Positions 42,211 through 53,238 of a stretch of DNA of 64,000 nucleotides are shown piece by piece (within the stretch, counting starts at the first letter, position 1; each line of letters starts with the position of its first letter). The translations under genes and the position numbers were made by a program. A model generated the notes under the pieces. It did not search any database, was not told where the DNA came from, and saw only the letters and a list, made by a program, of their open reading frames with translations. The stretch covers positions 67,095,870-67,159,869 of the forward strand of contig CM043952.1 in NCBI GenBank assembly GCA_014529385.2, in the 5' to 3' direction. The stretch comes from Adiantum capillus-veneris. Its lineage: Eukaryota; Streptophyta; Polypodiopsida; Polypodiales; Pteridaceae.

Positions 42211-42502
42211 CCACTATGTGGAATATGGTGTACACCTCAGGAGATTTGGTCGTACTAATGGAGTCTTTTTAGACTTGCCTAAGGCTTTACCATTATTGAG
42301 CCATAAGAAGTCTGAAAGGATCTATCCCTTGGCAACTTCACTATGTTAGACTCACTCCACTATGTGGAATATGGTGTACACCTCAGGAGATTTGGTCGTA
42401 CTAATGGAGTCTTTTTAGACTTGCCTAAGGCTTTACCATTATTGAGCCATAAGAAGTCTGAAAGGATCTATCCCTTGGCAACTTCACTATGTTAGACTCA
42501 CT
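42211..42502. repeat. 146-bp tandem duplication in element C leader
   Basis: 42211-42356 and 42357-42502 are identical as far as I can read. The lack of differences, in an otherwise decayed element, suggests a recent duplication. Confidence 0.92.
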
Positions 42503-42639
42503 CCACTACTCTTTATAATTAGCCAATTTGATCCGTGGGTGTAGATACTTAAGTGCCTATTTTCAAAGGCTAAGAGGAGTAGCAACTAAGGTTTTGAATT
42601 TCCAAAGCATACGTAAGTAAACACATAAGTTCAATCAAC

Positions 42640-43700
42640 ATGGTTGACAATAACCAAGAGAGTAGAATGAACATTGATAACTTTGATTTTGCACATGAAG
42701 GTGCTAATGATGATGCCCCCATGTTTGTTAATTATCTTGTCACTAGGTTGCAACAAGCTATGGGCAACCCCATTTGCAAGCCAAAGTTACTCAACAACTT
42801 CGTGCTTATGGGATTTCCTTTCCTCTCCAAGAAGAGAGAGAGCTTAGGAGGCCTCTTGATGAGACCCGAAAAGAAGACTCTCTCCCATACGAAGGAGGAA
42901 TCCAAAGAACAAGAAAGTAATGAATCCCTAGGTTCCTCCGAATATGTGGTTCCAGGAAGATGGCAGACTAAACGATCACCAACTCCTCCCAAGAGAAAAC
43001 GGTTAACCCATAGTCCTTGTTGTTGTCACTCCAAAAGGGAAGAGAGCAAACAAAGGAAGAAAAGGGAAAGAAAGAGGTCACCCTCTTCTCCTTCTTCTTC
43101 ACCTTACTCCTCTTTCGATGAAAGCTATGGCTATTCTCCTAGAGAATACAAGAGGGGAGGACATCGCAAATCTTACCCTGCATGGCGAAGGTGACAAAAG
43201 CTAAAGAAGTTCAAAGAGGGAGGAAAGAGTATCTCTTTTCTCACCTATGATGGCACCTTTGGTGCTACCGACAAAGTAATGGCCTCCATCCAATAATTTG
43301 ATGCGGCCTTTGGAGACGAGGGCTTCACGGAGTCGTCCAAGCTATGCCATATAGCTATGCACTTCCAACAATTGGCTCATCAATGGTAGGCTAGCCTTCG
43401 TGGAAATGGCAAAGCCCCAAATTCCTTCCAAATGATACAAAGGACAAAGTGCTTACCAAATGGCGGAGTTAGAAATTTCTCTCTCATAAGTCTATCCACA
43501 AATACATGGACAAATTTTGGGATTTACATCTCAATGCTACTATCTTTCAAAAGATAGACTTTGTCCAGAAAAAGCAACAATTCTGTGCGGGATTACCCAA
43601 AGAGATCGAGTATGTCAACTCTCAACGGCCTGGTTCTATCACCGAGTAATCCACCACACCATGGTTGCTTCGCGCATCAATTTCCAACAAGGGACTAGAT
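42640..43700 (+). pseudogene. gag of element C, broken
   Basis: The ATG at 42640 (MVDNNQESRMNIDNFDFAHE) opens 184 residues with a basic Ser/Arg-rich end. Past the stop at 43194 a related frame continues as capsid-like sequence (FLTYDGTFGATDKVMASIQ, then FDAAFGDEGF, LCHIAMHFQQLAHQW) with several stops up to about 43700. The order N-terminal basic region then capsid is usual for this group. Confidence 0.7.
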
Positions 43701-43714
43701 GAAATGTCAAGCCG

Positions 43715-44143
43715 ATGGAAAATAAAGACAAAAGTAATGCAAAGGGGAAAACCAATGCCCAAAATTCTTACCAGGGCTATTCCAACAACAACAACAACAA
43801 TCGGTCCAAGGAGAAGGGAGTTTACAAAGGTAAATATAAACTCTCTCCTAAAGAGCTAGAAGCTTTTTGTAAGGACCACAAATGTTTTAAGTGTGGGGAG
43901 CAAGGCCATGGTTATCGTCCTTGCCCCAAGAGAATTGCCCACAATGAGACTCCTAGAGCCTCTATGTTTGAAGCTCCAAAAGGGGATGCTCATTGCCAAG
44001 GATTTCTCCTTTCCTATGCTTGGGGAAAGATGCAAGAGCATGATGCATTTATTTTTTTTGACCCTGGTTCAACTCACAAATTCATATCCACAGAGTTGAC
44101 CACCAAGCTAGGCATACAATCCCACGAGATGGGAGATTCATAG
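43715..44143 (+). pseudogene. Zinc knuckle and protease of element C
   Basis: An Asn-rich run precedes an intact CCHC knuckle, CFKCGEQGHGYRPC (about 43883). Further on, FIFFDPGSTHKFISTELTTK is the protease active-site region with D-P-G-S, a variant known in plant gypsy elements. The frame stops at 44143; protease continues brokenly to about 44460 (DKKDFFISPLKHENAIVGAP). Confidence 0.75.
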
Positions 44144-44463
44144 AAAGCCAATAGAGCTATCAAGGGACAAGACGTCTCCGTTACTTCCTTAATTGGAAAA
44201 TTAAGGCTTCATGTCCAAAGCTATGTGGACAAAAAGGATTTCTTCATCTCCCCTCTCAAACATGAGAATGCTATCGTTGGGGCACCATGGTTTAACCGCA
44301 TGGCTTCCAACATGAATTTCCTTGAAGGAGAATCTACTTCAACTACAGGGAAAAGAGCATGTACATAGATGCTAATGAGTTGGGGAGCACCATATCCTTG
44401 CAATAAAGGGAATCAAGAGGAATTAGAGTTGTCTAATTTCCTAAATGGATCCCAAAATGTTTT

Positions 44464-45475
44464 CATTGATGACATCCCTAGTGAGGTACCTCTAAAATGA
44501 GGGATGATGACCATGCTATTGAGCTCCTACTAGGAAGCTCATTGCCTAACAAGCCTCCTTATCGAGTTTCACAAGCTCAACAAGAGGAGATCATGAGGCA
44601 AGTGCATGAATTGGTGGAAAAAGGGATGGTGAGATCTATCTCTTCTCCATTTTGTTCACCATTTCTTTTAGTGCAAAAGAAAGACGACACATATCACATT
44701 TGTGTTGACTATAGAGCACTAAATAAGATCACTATCAAAAATAGATTTCCCGTGCCGCAGGTAGAAAATCTATTTGATACTTTACAAGTTTTGGCGTGAC
44801 AAATGCTCTAGATGCATTCAAAATCATAATGGACAAAAATCTTCAGGCTATTCAAATTATTTTGAGGATTACAAGCGACACCTCGAGGTAATCTTTCAAG
44901 TTGTGAGAGAGAATAAGATTTTCATTAATCAAAAGAAAAGTGATTTTTTCGTACAAGAGATTCAATATTTAGGTAACATTATCTCTAAAGATGGCACCTA
45001 TGTGGATCCAACAAAGTTAGAGATAATAAAAGGATGGCCTAATCCAAGGAATCTACAAGAGGTAAGAAGCTTCATAAGTATGTGTGCATACTATAGATAC
45101 TTCATTAAGAAAAAACTTCTCGCTAATAGCAAGCCCATTACATGACTTAACGAAAATGAACGTTAAGTATTCATACTATGTGTGCATACTATAGATGCTT
45201 CATTAAGAAAAAACTTCTCGCTAATAGCAAGCCCATTACATCTATAGTATGTGTGCATACTATAGATGCTTCATTAAGAAAAAACTTCTCGCTAATAGCA
45301 AGCCCATTACATCTATAGTATGTGTGCATACTATAGATGCTTCATTAAGAAAAAACTTCTCGCTAATAGCAAGCCCATTACATGACTTAACAAAAAAAGA
45401 ACGTTAAGTATTCATGGACTGCAAAAGTGCAAGAAGCTTTTGAAGAAGCTTAAGAAGAATCTTATCTCTCAACGT
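44464..45475 (+). pseudogene. Reverse transcriptase of element C with catalytic part deleted
   Basis: 44497-44799 reads LPNKPPYRVSQAQQEEIMRQ, SPFLLVQKKDDTYHICVDYR and KITIKNRFPVPQVENLFDTL. The next readable words are GVTNALDAF near 44790 and DYKRHLEVIFQVVRENKIFI at about 44865, then FFVQEIQYLGNIISKDG. The whole stretch that should hold DLRSGYHQ and the YxDD catalytic motif is missing. The end (SFISMCAYYRYFIKKKLLAN) is caught up in the minisatellite at 45083-45437, and WTAKVQEAFEE near 45418 marks the RT-RNase H link. Confidence 0.85.
45075..45437. repeat. Minisatellite inside element C RT, 71-bp period
   Basis: The word TGTGCATACTATAGATGCTTC recurs at 45083 (with one change), 45181, 45252 and 45323. 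The last three are 71 bp apart; the first gap is 98 bp because a segment with CATGACTTAAC...GTTAAGTATTCAT is included, which also closes the array at 45381-45415. Each unit re-encodes the same RT end. Confidence 0.88.
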
Positions 45476-45783
45476 TGGAGAGGGGGAATGGGGGAACACG
45501 CCCATCAAAAACACAAGGGACTCTCTATAGCTCAGGGTATTCACAGCACCCCTATCCTCTCAAAAAACACCTTCAAAGAAACACTTTACACTAGTAGACC
45601 ACCGCTTGCTCAATTGCTTAAGAAGAATCTTATCTCTCAACGTTGGAGAGGGGGAATGGGGGAACACGCCCATCAAAAACACAAGGGAATCTCTATAGCT
45701 CAGGGTATTCACAGCACCCCTATCCTCTCAGAATACACCTTCAAAGAAACACTTTACACTAGCAGACCACCGCTTGCTCAATT
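45448..45783. repeat. 168-bp tandem duplication across the C/D junction
   Basis: GCTTAAGAAGAATCTTATCTCTCAACGT plus the first 140 bp of element D LTR occur at 45448-45615 and 45616-45783. Because the unit contains both element C sequence and D LTR, the duplication happened after D inserted into C. Confidence 0.88.
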
Positions 45784-48070
45784 GCCACTCACACACTCTA
45801 CAAACCACCACACAAGGCACACCTACGACCACTGCTTGTCTCCACCCTTACACACACACACAGCCGCTCAATCTCACTCTCTCACTCCAAACACCATCGG
45901 TCCGGGGGGGCACACACTTCCACACAGTCGGCACCGAGGAGAACCATGAAAGTAGGAGAAAGAGAAGGGGGGAAGGGGAAACAACAGCCTGGGAGCCAAC
46001 TGTGGCTTGATTGCACTTCAGAAAACGTATACACAAGCTTGCAATGCCATCACCATGGCAATTTTCAAGAAAAAGTTACAAAGGGACTAGCTTGCTAGAG
46101 AACTCCGCTTTGCAGGCTTCAAACGGCACCACAAAAGGCCAAGAAAAAGCCCCAAATTTGATCCATTTTTGACTTTTATAGGGAGGGCCTTTAATTTGGG
46201 AATTTACAATTTAATTAGTCCATCTGGCACCTTGAATTGGCAATTTTTAGGAAGGGGGCACCGCTTTTCTCTATCTCTCTCTTCTTCACTCTTTGCACTT
46301 GGGGGGGGGGGGGGGGGGGGGCATTAGAGATGTCGCTATTGCCCCCTAGCTTTTTTTTTTTTTTTTTTTAGCTTTTATTTTTACCTTTGTGGCCACAACC
46401 TTGCACTACTCCACATGATTCACTTTGACTCCCATTTTTCTCTATCCGACTCCTCTCTAGCTCTTGTGGCCTTGGCCTACTTGGCCTTGCTTTTGCTTTG
46501 TCCGACTTCTATCAACCCTTTTGCTCTCTGGCCCAATTGGCCTTCACTTTGGCCCTTAGCTTTGGTTGGCTTTACACATCTTGGAGACCTTCGGGCCCCC
46601 TCTCCATGCTTAATCCCCGCGGGACCTTCCTCTTACCTGAGGGGGGGAGGCAATAGCGATGTCACTATTGCCCCCTCTCTCTCCATTAAAATTGGGCCGT
46701 GGGAACTACCCCGGTCGGGTGCCACATCATGAACCTGCCATTTCTCATGTGGTTGCGCCATTACGCCGCCCCATTGGCCAAAACAGCCATTTGCGCCCCG
46801 CAGGGCCACACGTCGCTCGGCAACACCAACCCACAGCGCCGCTGGGCACCTGCCATAGCTCACGGAGCTTGGAGCTCCCCACACTCCCTCTTGGTTACCT
46901 TATGGGACCTCAAGGCCTAGCCTATGAAGCGCGTACTCCCGCTGCCTTGCTGCACATATGGGGCTATGCCCGGAGCCACGTGGCAACCATGGGCCTCATG
47001 GCCTTCAAGACCCTTAAAAAATTGAAAAACATCCCCATGTAAACCTTTTTTTTAAAAACCCTTTTGGTCTTGCCTTTTGCAGGCTCCCATTCATGGCTCT
47101 CGGACCCGATTATCCAGCAGAAAGAACTCACTGAAACTTCATATTCCCGGCCTCAACTGCATTTATCGTCTCTGCATTCCGATCTCCCGGCACCTTCCAA
47201 CCAAGGCCTCCAAAACGAAGAAGAAACATCTGCAATTGTTCACTACCCACGGCTCCCAACTTCATCTCCCTGTATCTGGCCGACCAAACATCCGATTGAC
47301 ATTGCGTCGATTGGTGCTTGCTTCACATGGTACATACTATCAACGAGAACCTTGGCGAGGCCAAAATGACACGAGATGGCACATCTTCCGATGCGGTCAA
47401 GTGGGCTCAGACTCGGCCCCTGGAAAACCTTCAACTGACCTTAAATTGCTATCCAGAGCTCCGATTCGCAATCCAAAAAGACAGGCATGCTCTATAACTC
47501 GAGCTCTACACATGTATACATTGACATCATCCCGGGCCAGCTGTCCCCAGCTGCCCTGTCCGTCGACGATCTCCTACACACTCTTTCTTTAAACCGCAAT
47601 ATCTTGCACACTGGGGCTCCGTTTGACGAGCCCTCTAGACCGGCATCTAGAGCACGTTGAACTCTACATTCTAGATCTTTGACTTGTCATTTCGGACATC
47701 TTCATTTTCCACCCATCTGGACCACTCCGCTGCATTTTTGTCCTAGAAAATTGCCTCAGGCATACTTTCCCGCTATCCTTTGGCTGCCTAGGGCCTTGGC
47801 GCCTGCCCTAGCCTTCTTCACTGCACTCAATTGCACCCTTTGCTTGGCATAGACCATCTCTTAGCTTCAACCAACTTTAGTTGCACCATCATTGCCCAGC
47901 CCCCTCGTCGAACATTTATGTTCGACCAAAAGCATATGTACAAAACATTGAAATTGGCACACCAAAATGACGATTAAAAGCACTCACAAAACCATAATTG
48001 TATGTACAGGCTATGTACAAAGCTTCATCTTCTTCTTTTCACACACTCCATGCTTTAGGTGGGTTGCCCA
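45644..48070 (-). repeat. 3' LTR of element D (about 2,427 bp)
   Basis: On the minus strand it starts TGGGCAACCC after an AAGGGGGG tract and ends TCTCCA. TATA box (TATAAAA, minus) at 46174-46180. A G20 run (46301-46321) and a T run (46351-46369) lie inside. The downstream start is duplicated, so the outer limit may be 45476. Open frames inside are not conserved as proteins with the other LTR. Confidence 0.88.
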
Positions 48071-48742
48071 CCCCCCTTGACTATAAAGATGCGCTTCAGG
48101 CACTAGATCCCTCTCAAAATATAGTTTGAGTCGCACAGCATTTACCCTGTTCCTAAGAAGCTTGCCATTTGCTCTTACCAGTTGATACATCCCATTCGGA
48201 AAGGCCTTCTTCACTTTATACGGACCTATCCATTGCTTCTTGAACTTTTTCTAGAATGTGAAATCCAGGTAGCTTTCGTACTTCATGACCAGGTCTCCTT
48301 CCTCTATCTTCTTGTTCGGTAGATTCTGATTGAACTTGGCAACCCGCTTCTCTCTCTACTTCACATAGTAGTCTTCCACTGCCTCTCTGTCCATCTGTAA
48401 AGCGTTCAAGCTGGGTATCCGATCCTGTAGAACCTCTTGTTGAGTGGCATTGACATGCAACATACCCTTCAAAGCGCCTAATTGTGCATGCACTCGCAAC
48501 ACAGCCTCTTTACCATAGACTAGCTCGAATGGGGTGAAGTTTGTAGCCACCTTATAGGACGTTCTATACGTCCACAGACACTTCTCTAAATTTGCTTCCC
48601 ACTCAGCTTCCTGCTTGTACACATACTTTGTTAACATCTTGACGATTTGACCATTAGCATTCTCAACTAGACCATTGCATTGGGGGTGATAGGGTGAGGA
48701 AAACCTATGCTGAATCTTTAACTTTTCCACTAGTGCGCTCAT
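48071..48742 (-). pseudogene. Integrase core end and C-terminal part, element D
   Basis: 48356-48742 holds KIQHRFSSPYHPQCNGLVEN (with the core Glu), IVKMLTKYVYKQEAEWEANL and FELVYGKEAVLRVHAQLGAL, typical of this gypsy group. 48011-48214 carries the C-terminal segment ending GNG-like GKLLRNRVNAVRLKLYF. Stops separate the pieces. The matching region of the second copy lies at 55840-56330. Confidence 0.85.
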
Positions 48743-49232
48743 GAGTTTGCTTCTAAACCCCTCACCCCTATCAGAAATATATTAGTACCCATGGAACTCC
48801 AAAACGGCAACAAATGTTATCAAACATAAATTGAGCCACCACATTAGCATTTACTTCCTTCACTGCTTTGGCCTCGACGCACCTTGGAAGATAGTCAATG
48901 GCTACCACCACGTATTTCTTACCACTGGTAGACTTTGGGAGAGGGCCTATGGCATCCAGACCCCACTTCTTGAAGGCGCTTTGTGCGATGATGGCGCCCT
49001 GTGACTCTACTACCAGTCATCTTTCACCTATAGTCTGTCACTCGTGGCACGTCTTACACCAGTAATGCACGTCCTTCACAATGGAAGGCCACCAAAAGCC
49101 TACTCTTAGCACTTGAAATAGAACCTGATCTTTGCCCTGGTGTTTGCTTTCTTCATGACATTGCTCCAACACCATCCCTATCTCTTCTTTGTATAGCACC
49201 CTTCTAAGTACTCCGTCACGCCCATAGTTCAT
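48743..49232 (-). pseudogene. Integrase zinc-binding domain and core start, element D
   Basis: 49038-49232 shows the HHCC zinc-binding domain: CHEESKHQGKDQVLFQVLRV, GFWWPSIVKDVHYWCKTC. The first part of the catalytic core (48743-49010) is frame-broken here but is readable in the second copy at 56300-56607. Confidence 0.8.
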
Positions 49233-49470
49233 GAGGTTTCACCTACCAGTGTGAATTTGTGGGCCTTTTGCACCACTCTTCTCTTTTGCAGCTTGGCCAA
49301 ACCCTCTGAACACTATCTTGTACCCAAAAACCTTTAATCTCTTTAAGAGTCTTCCTACCTGCATAAGTGGTTGGGGCCACATATAGACCTTCATCATGCA
49401 CCTACACTTTGCTGCTAGCTACCTGATCCACCTCTTTGTTCTGCTCTCTCCTCACTTGCTTGAATTGGAC

Positions 49471-49949
49471 TTATTCAAAATAACTCAACATCTTCTTGAT
49501 ATAAAAGAACCTATGCTTCAAAGAATCGTGCTTTACCTGCCATTGGCCTAACACCAATGCATCTCCCTTCACCACCAACCTTGAAATGCCAAAATCTATG
49601 CACTGCTTAAGACCCAAATGAAGCGTGAGATACTCCACCTCATTATTGGTGTGGACATCCTCTAGATCATACGACTTTGAGAATATAGTTTTGCCATGTG
49701 GGTCGTGTATCACCATGCCTTCTGCACTACCCTTCAATATGCTCCGTCGAACCACATAGTAAAAGCATCCTCCAAGTCCGGTTCCTCATTAGCTTCATCC
49801 CGTACCACTCTTGGATAGGCCGGCAAATCGATGGCCTTGCTGACAAGAATGTCGGCCAGGTGAGACCGACTCGTGTGATCTACCTTGAACTCGAACTCGA
49901 ACTCATGTAGCTCCAACACCCACTTCATAATCCTCCTTCCTGGCTTCAA
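49471..49949 (-). pseudogene. Second (archaeal-type) RNase H of element D
   Basis: The segment begins with MWFDGAY (49734-49760), continues KGSAEGMVIHDPHGKTIFSK, then TNNEVEYLTLHLGLKQCIDF and GISRLVVKGDALVLGQWQVK. The Asp of FDGA, Glu of NNEVEY and Asp of GDA are the expected catalytic positions. This extra RNase H lies between the retroviral-type RNase H and integrase, as in Tat-lineage elements. It is split by a stop between FDGAY and RRSILKG. Confidence 0.8.
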
Positions 49950-50299
49950 TGTAGCACTACCTCTGGCAATAGATTATTAGCCATCAACACAAAAACCTTA
50001 CGCACAATCAAATGGACTTTGAACTTCCTACAAGCGAAGACTAGAGCCATCACCCACTGCTCTCCCTCAGTGTAAATAGCCTCTCCTGGGCTAATCACCC
50101 TGCTCTTGAAGTATATCGGCTTGTAACTCCTCCCTAACTTTTGCAATACATCCGCTCCAATAGCAACTGTGTTCACTGTCATAGACACATAAAAGTTGTC
50201 CTCTCGATTGGGAGGAAACACCGCTAGCAACTGACACAAAATATCTTTAACCCTATCAAAATCCTCTTGAGCTTCCTCATCCCTCTCATAACCATGCAT
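49946..50299 (-). pseudogene. Retroviral-type RNase H of element D
   Basis: Readable parts are EEAQEDFDRVKDILCQLLAV, VNTVAIGADVLQKLGRSYKP, ISPGEAIYTEGEQWVMALVF and CRKFKVHLIVRKVFVLMANN. A typical DAS-type first catalytic Asp is replaced here (MTVNTVAIG). This fits the idea that the first RNase H decays in function when an archaeal-type RNase H is present, though here general decay may explain it. Confidence 0.75.
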
Positions 50300-50314
50300 T
50301 TGTTGAGCCCTCTT

Positions 50315-51250
50315 TTAAAGAGGATGCACATATTGCGACAACATCCAAAAGAAACGTGACAAATACTTCAACTTAAGAACAAATGAAGCCAAACCTTGAG
50401 CATATGATGGTGGCTCCATCAACACCAATGCCTTCACCTTCTTGGGATCAGCCTCTATACCGTTTTGCAACACCACATGACCTAACAATTGTGCTCGAGG
50501 CTGTGCTAACTTGCACTTCTTGGGATTCAACTGACCTCCTTCTTCATCAAGACTTTGAAAGCATAATTGGAGCTTCGATAGGTGCTCCAACCTTGAACTG
50601 TAGCAGCCAATATCATCCATGAAGACCCTAATAAAACGACCCAAGTATGGACCAAATACCCTGTTCATCCAACCTTGGAAGGTGGCATATGCATTCACTA
50701 AGCCGAATGTCATCCTGCGATAAGCAAAACAACCCCATGGAGATATGAATGTGGTCTTCACCTGGTCTTCAAGTGCTATCCCTATCTAAAAGTACCCCGA
50801 AAATCCATCCATAATCGAGTATCTCTCATGCCCAGCCACCTTATTTAGGATTTCATCTTGAAACGGAAAGGGATAGTGATTCCTCTTGGTCGCGGCATTC
50901 AATGGCTTGTAGTCGACATACACTCTCCATTTCCCATTCTTCTTAGGGGTTATGACCACTGGCGAGACCCACTCTGACTCTTTCATAGGATATATGATGC
51001 CTGCCTCCAACAACTTATTGATCTCCTGCCAAAGGGCTTCCTTTTCAATTTCCCCTAATCTTCTCAGCTTCTGTGCTTTAGGCTTATGTCCCTCCTTAAG
51101 AACAATCTTGTGCTCCACCCCCTTTGCACCTCGCAAATGCTTGTACTCCGTCGCAAAGAGGTTTGGATAGGACTCACACAGTTGAACATAGCCCTCCTTT
51201 TCACCCTTGGTTAAATCTTCAATCAACATGCTTGAAACCTCCTCTATGCT
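50315..51250 (-). pseudogene. Reverse transcriptase of element D
   Basis: From about 51130: HKIVLKEGHKPKAQKLRRLG, VSPVVITPKKNGKWRVYVDY, KPLNAATKRNHYPFPFQDEI, YSIMDGFSGYF, then after a stop TFGLVNAYATFQGWMNRVFG and the catalytic VFMDDIGCY (F-M-D-D). LLGHVVLQNGIEADPKKVKA closes the domain. One stop near 50786 divides two otherwise open parts. Confidence 0.88.
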
Positions 51251-52022
51251 TAAACCATGAGCTTGAGACTTCATACCTTCTTCTTTAGGTGGAGAGTCGT
51301 CTATGGTGACCCCGAATAAGTCTGCATCTATCTTCAACAGGTCATCCTCGCTCTCCTCTTCCTCTGTGCTAGTATAGCCTTCATCATAGCCCGTCTCTAT
51401 CTCATACTCATAGCTTGTCGTGTCACCCTCATCCCTAACTTCCATAGGACGAGAACTGCTCTCCTTGGTCTTCAAATCAAGCACAATTTGTCTGCCTCTC
51501 TCTTTGTCAGGCAAAGTGAACACTTTGCTCTCCCAATCCTGCTTTCCTCCTATCGCCAAAAGCCATGGCCTACCCAAAATGATTGGATAAGCATTATCCC
51601 CTGCCTTCATCACAAAAAAAATCAATTAGGCACTCTATGCCCACCACCTTGACCTTCACATCCTGAGTCACACCCAGACACTTGGCTTTAGTATGGTTAG
51701 CCATCCTCATGTGCACATTTGACCTGACTACTGCTTTGACTCCCATCTCTTTCATGGCTGCTTCCGTCATGATGCAAACCTATGCTCCACCATCTATGTA
51801 GGCTTGTGCCTGCATCCTCTTCTCTATAATTGCATCTACCAATGGAAGAACATCAGTGGGGATACCTACCCTCAAAGCCATGTTTTGCACTGCTTGCACA
51901 TTACCCTTAGCTCTTGGCAGTCTGGTGCTAACACTTGTGGACCACTGCCTCCTTAACTTTGCATTTAAAGCTAACAACTGACCAAACGTAATATTTGCCT
52001 TTTGATTTTGAACATCACTCAC
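51251..52022 (-). pseudogene. Protease region of element D
   Basis: Near 51785 the sequence reads AQAYIDGGA, where D-G-G stands in the active-site position. After a broken stretch, 51500-51625 has AYPIILGRPWLLAIGGKQDW, the ILGRPWL motif of gypsy proteases. An acidic linker with TSTEEEESEDDLL follows towards RT. Decay of the active site fits a dead copy. Confidence 0.7.
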
Positions 52023-52329
52023 CAGATTGTACTCGGAGTAGACACCTCCTAGCTTGAAATCCGCTTGCTTGATCTTGCGATGTCTCCCTCTTTTGCTAGG
52101 CTCAGGCTGCTCTCTACCTTCCTATACCTTCTCTTTGCCCTTGCGAGCTCTAGTTTCCCGCTCTGTCTCTGTCTCCCTCTCAGCTCTTGCCCTCTTATTA
52201 GCCAAAACTTTGACATCCTTCTTATCCACTCCTATGATGTTAACTCTTGGAACCTCACCTCCATTTTGCGGAGCTGGCTGCACAGGATTCTCCACCGCTT
52301 GCTCCCTTGGACCATGGTATTGTCCTTGA

Positions 52330-53162
52330 CCTCGACCTCTACCAAAAAGCGGGTACATACCTCATCTTTCTCTCTGCGGTTGAGGACAATTAGGTGCATA
52401 GTGCCCTTCTTCTCCACAATTATAACACCTACCTGGCAGTGGTCGTGCCTTGCCCCTTGCTCCTCTTGGCTATCCTCTATCCATGACACTGAGCCGCAAT
52501 TCCTGCATTTGCTCGGATAAATCTTGCACTGTGTGCACCCAATTTTACGGCACAATAGCTACACCTCAGTTTCCATGATTATCTTCGTGTACACCTTCTC
52601 TCGGACTCTGCGGTTGAACATGGGCCATCGTCTCGTAGCCTGACACACCCTGCTCTATCTTCTTCTTTATCTTCCTTCTCTTTGACCATGCAATGGCTAC
52701 CGCACCATTGTAATTCTCTGGGCTCTCGAAATCAACTTTCTCTCTCACCTTGGGATTCAGACACGCCATGAATTTGTCTAGCTTGAAGTAGTCTCCATTA
52801 GCCAACTGCATGGCTACCGCTAACTCTGCCCAACACTCTTCAAAATGACCCAAAAACAAATTGAACTCTTCACTTACATCTTGCTTAAGCGCCTTCAGCT
52901 TTGCATCCATCTCAACTGGGGAAGTCTCCTTGCGAAATTTGTGCAGAAACTTCGCCCGTAGATCCTGCCATGCTTGCTTCCGCTCACCTTTCAATGCGTC
53001 GTACCATGCTTTAGCTCTACCACGCATCACCACAGGAAAATTCTGCATCTTGCTATCCTCGTTCGGCATACGCAACGATAGCATGTACAGCTCGAAATCT
53101 GACATCCACTCGTCAGGGCTCTCTTCTCTTGTAAAAATCGGTCCATACCTTCTAGCTGCCAT
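52330..53162 (-). pseudogene. gag of element D
   Basis: Starts at ATG 53162 (MAARRYGPIFTREESPDEWM). The capsid domain has MRGRAKAWYDALKGERKQAW, QDLRAKFLHKFRKETSPVEM and EEFNLFLGHFEECWAELAVA. After a stop at 52566 the same frame continues with more stops to an intact zinc knuckle CYNCGEEGHYAPNC (about 52380-52425). The start lies only 76 bases from the LTR, so the leader is very short, unlike element B. Confidence 0.82.
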
Positions 53163-53218
53163 GACTTCCAACGCGCAAAATCGCTTCTTTTCGATTAACT
53201 GGGAGCAATCAGTGTGCT

Positions 53219-53235
53219 CCTCTGTGGGGGCACCA
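53219..53235 (-). promoter_or_regulatory. Primer binding site of element D
   Basis: On the minus strand TGGTGCCCCCACAGAGG, 3 bases after the LTR end TCTCCA. It differs from the element B site at one position. Confidence 0.8.
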
Positions 53236-53238
53236 AGA

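Larger units (their letters stand above)
40482..45475 (+). mobile_element. Element C: Ty3/gypsy with 1.6-kb LTR, truncated
   Basis: 5' LTR (40482-42080), PBS, leader with a 146-bp duplication, gag, knuckle-protease, RT and the start of RNase H are present on the plus strand. Sequence is lost at 45475, where the LTR of element D begins. The LTR belongs to the same family as the solo LTR at 2754-4343, so that solo LTR came from a C-type element. Many stops and a deletion in RT make it inactive. The DPGSTHKF protease recalls Tekay/Del-type plant gypsy elements (inference). Confidence 0.85.

Noticed and set aside
45440-45949. 169-residue open frame with a duplicated segment
   Set aside because: It is created by the 168-bp tandem duplication (a multiple of three) across the C/D junction; it mixes element C RT and D LTR sequence.
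46415-47592. Several 100-170-residue plus-strand frames in the D LTR
   Set aside because: Related frames exist in the other D LTR only through LTR homology; composition is Pro/Ser/Leu-rich and there is no domain.
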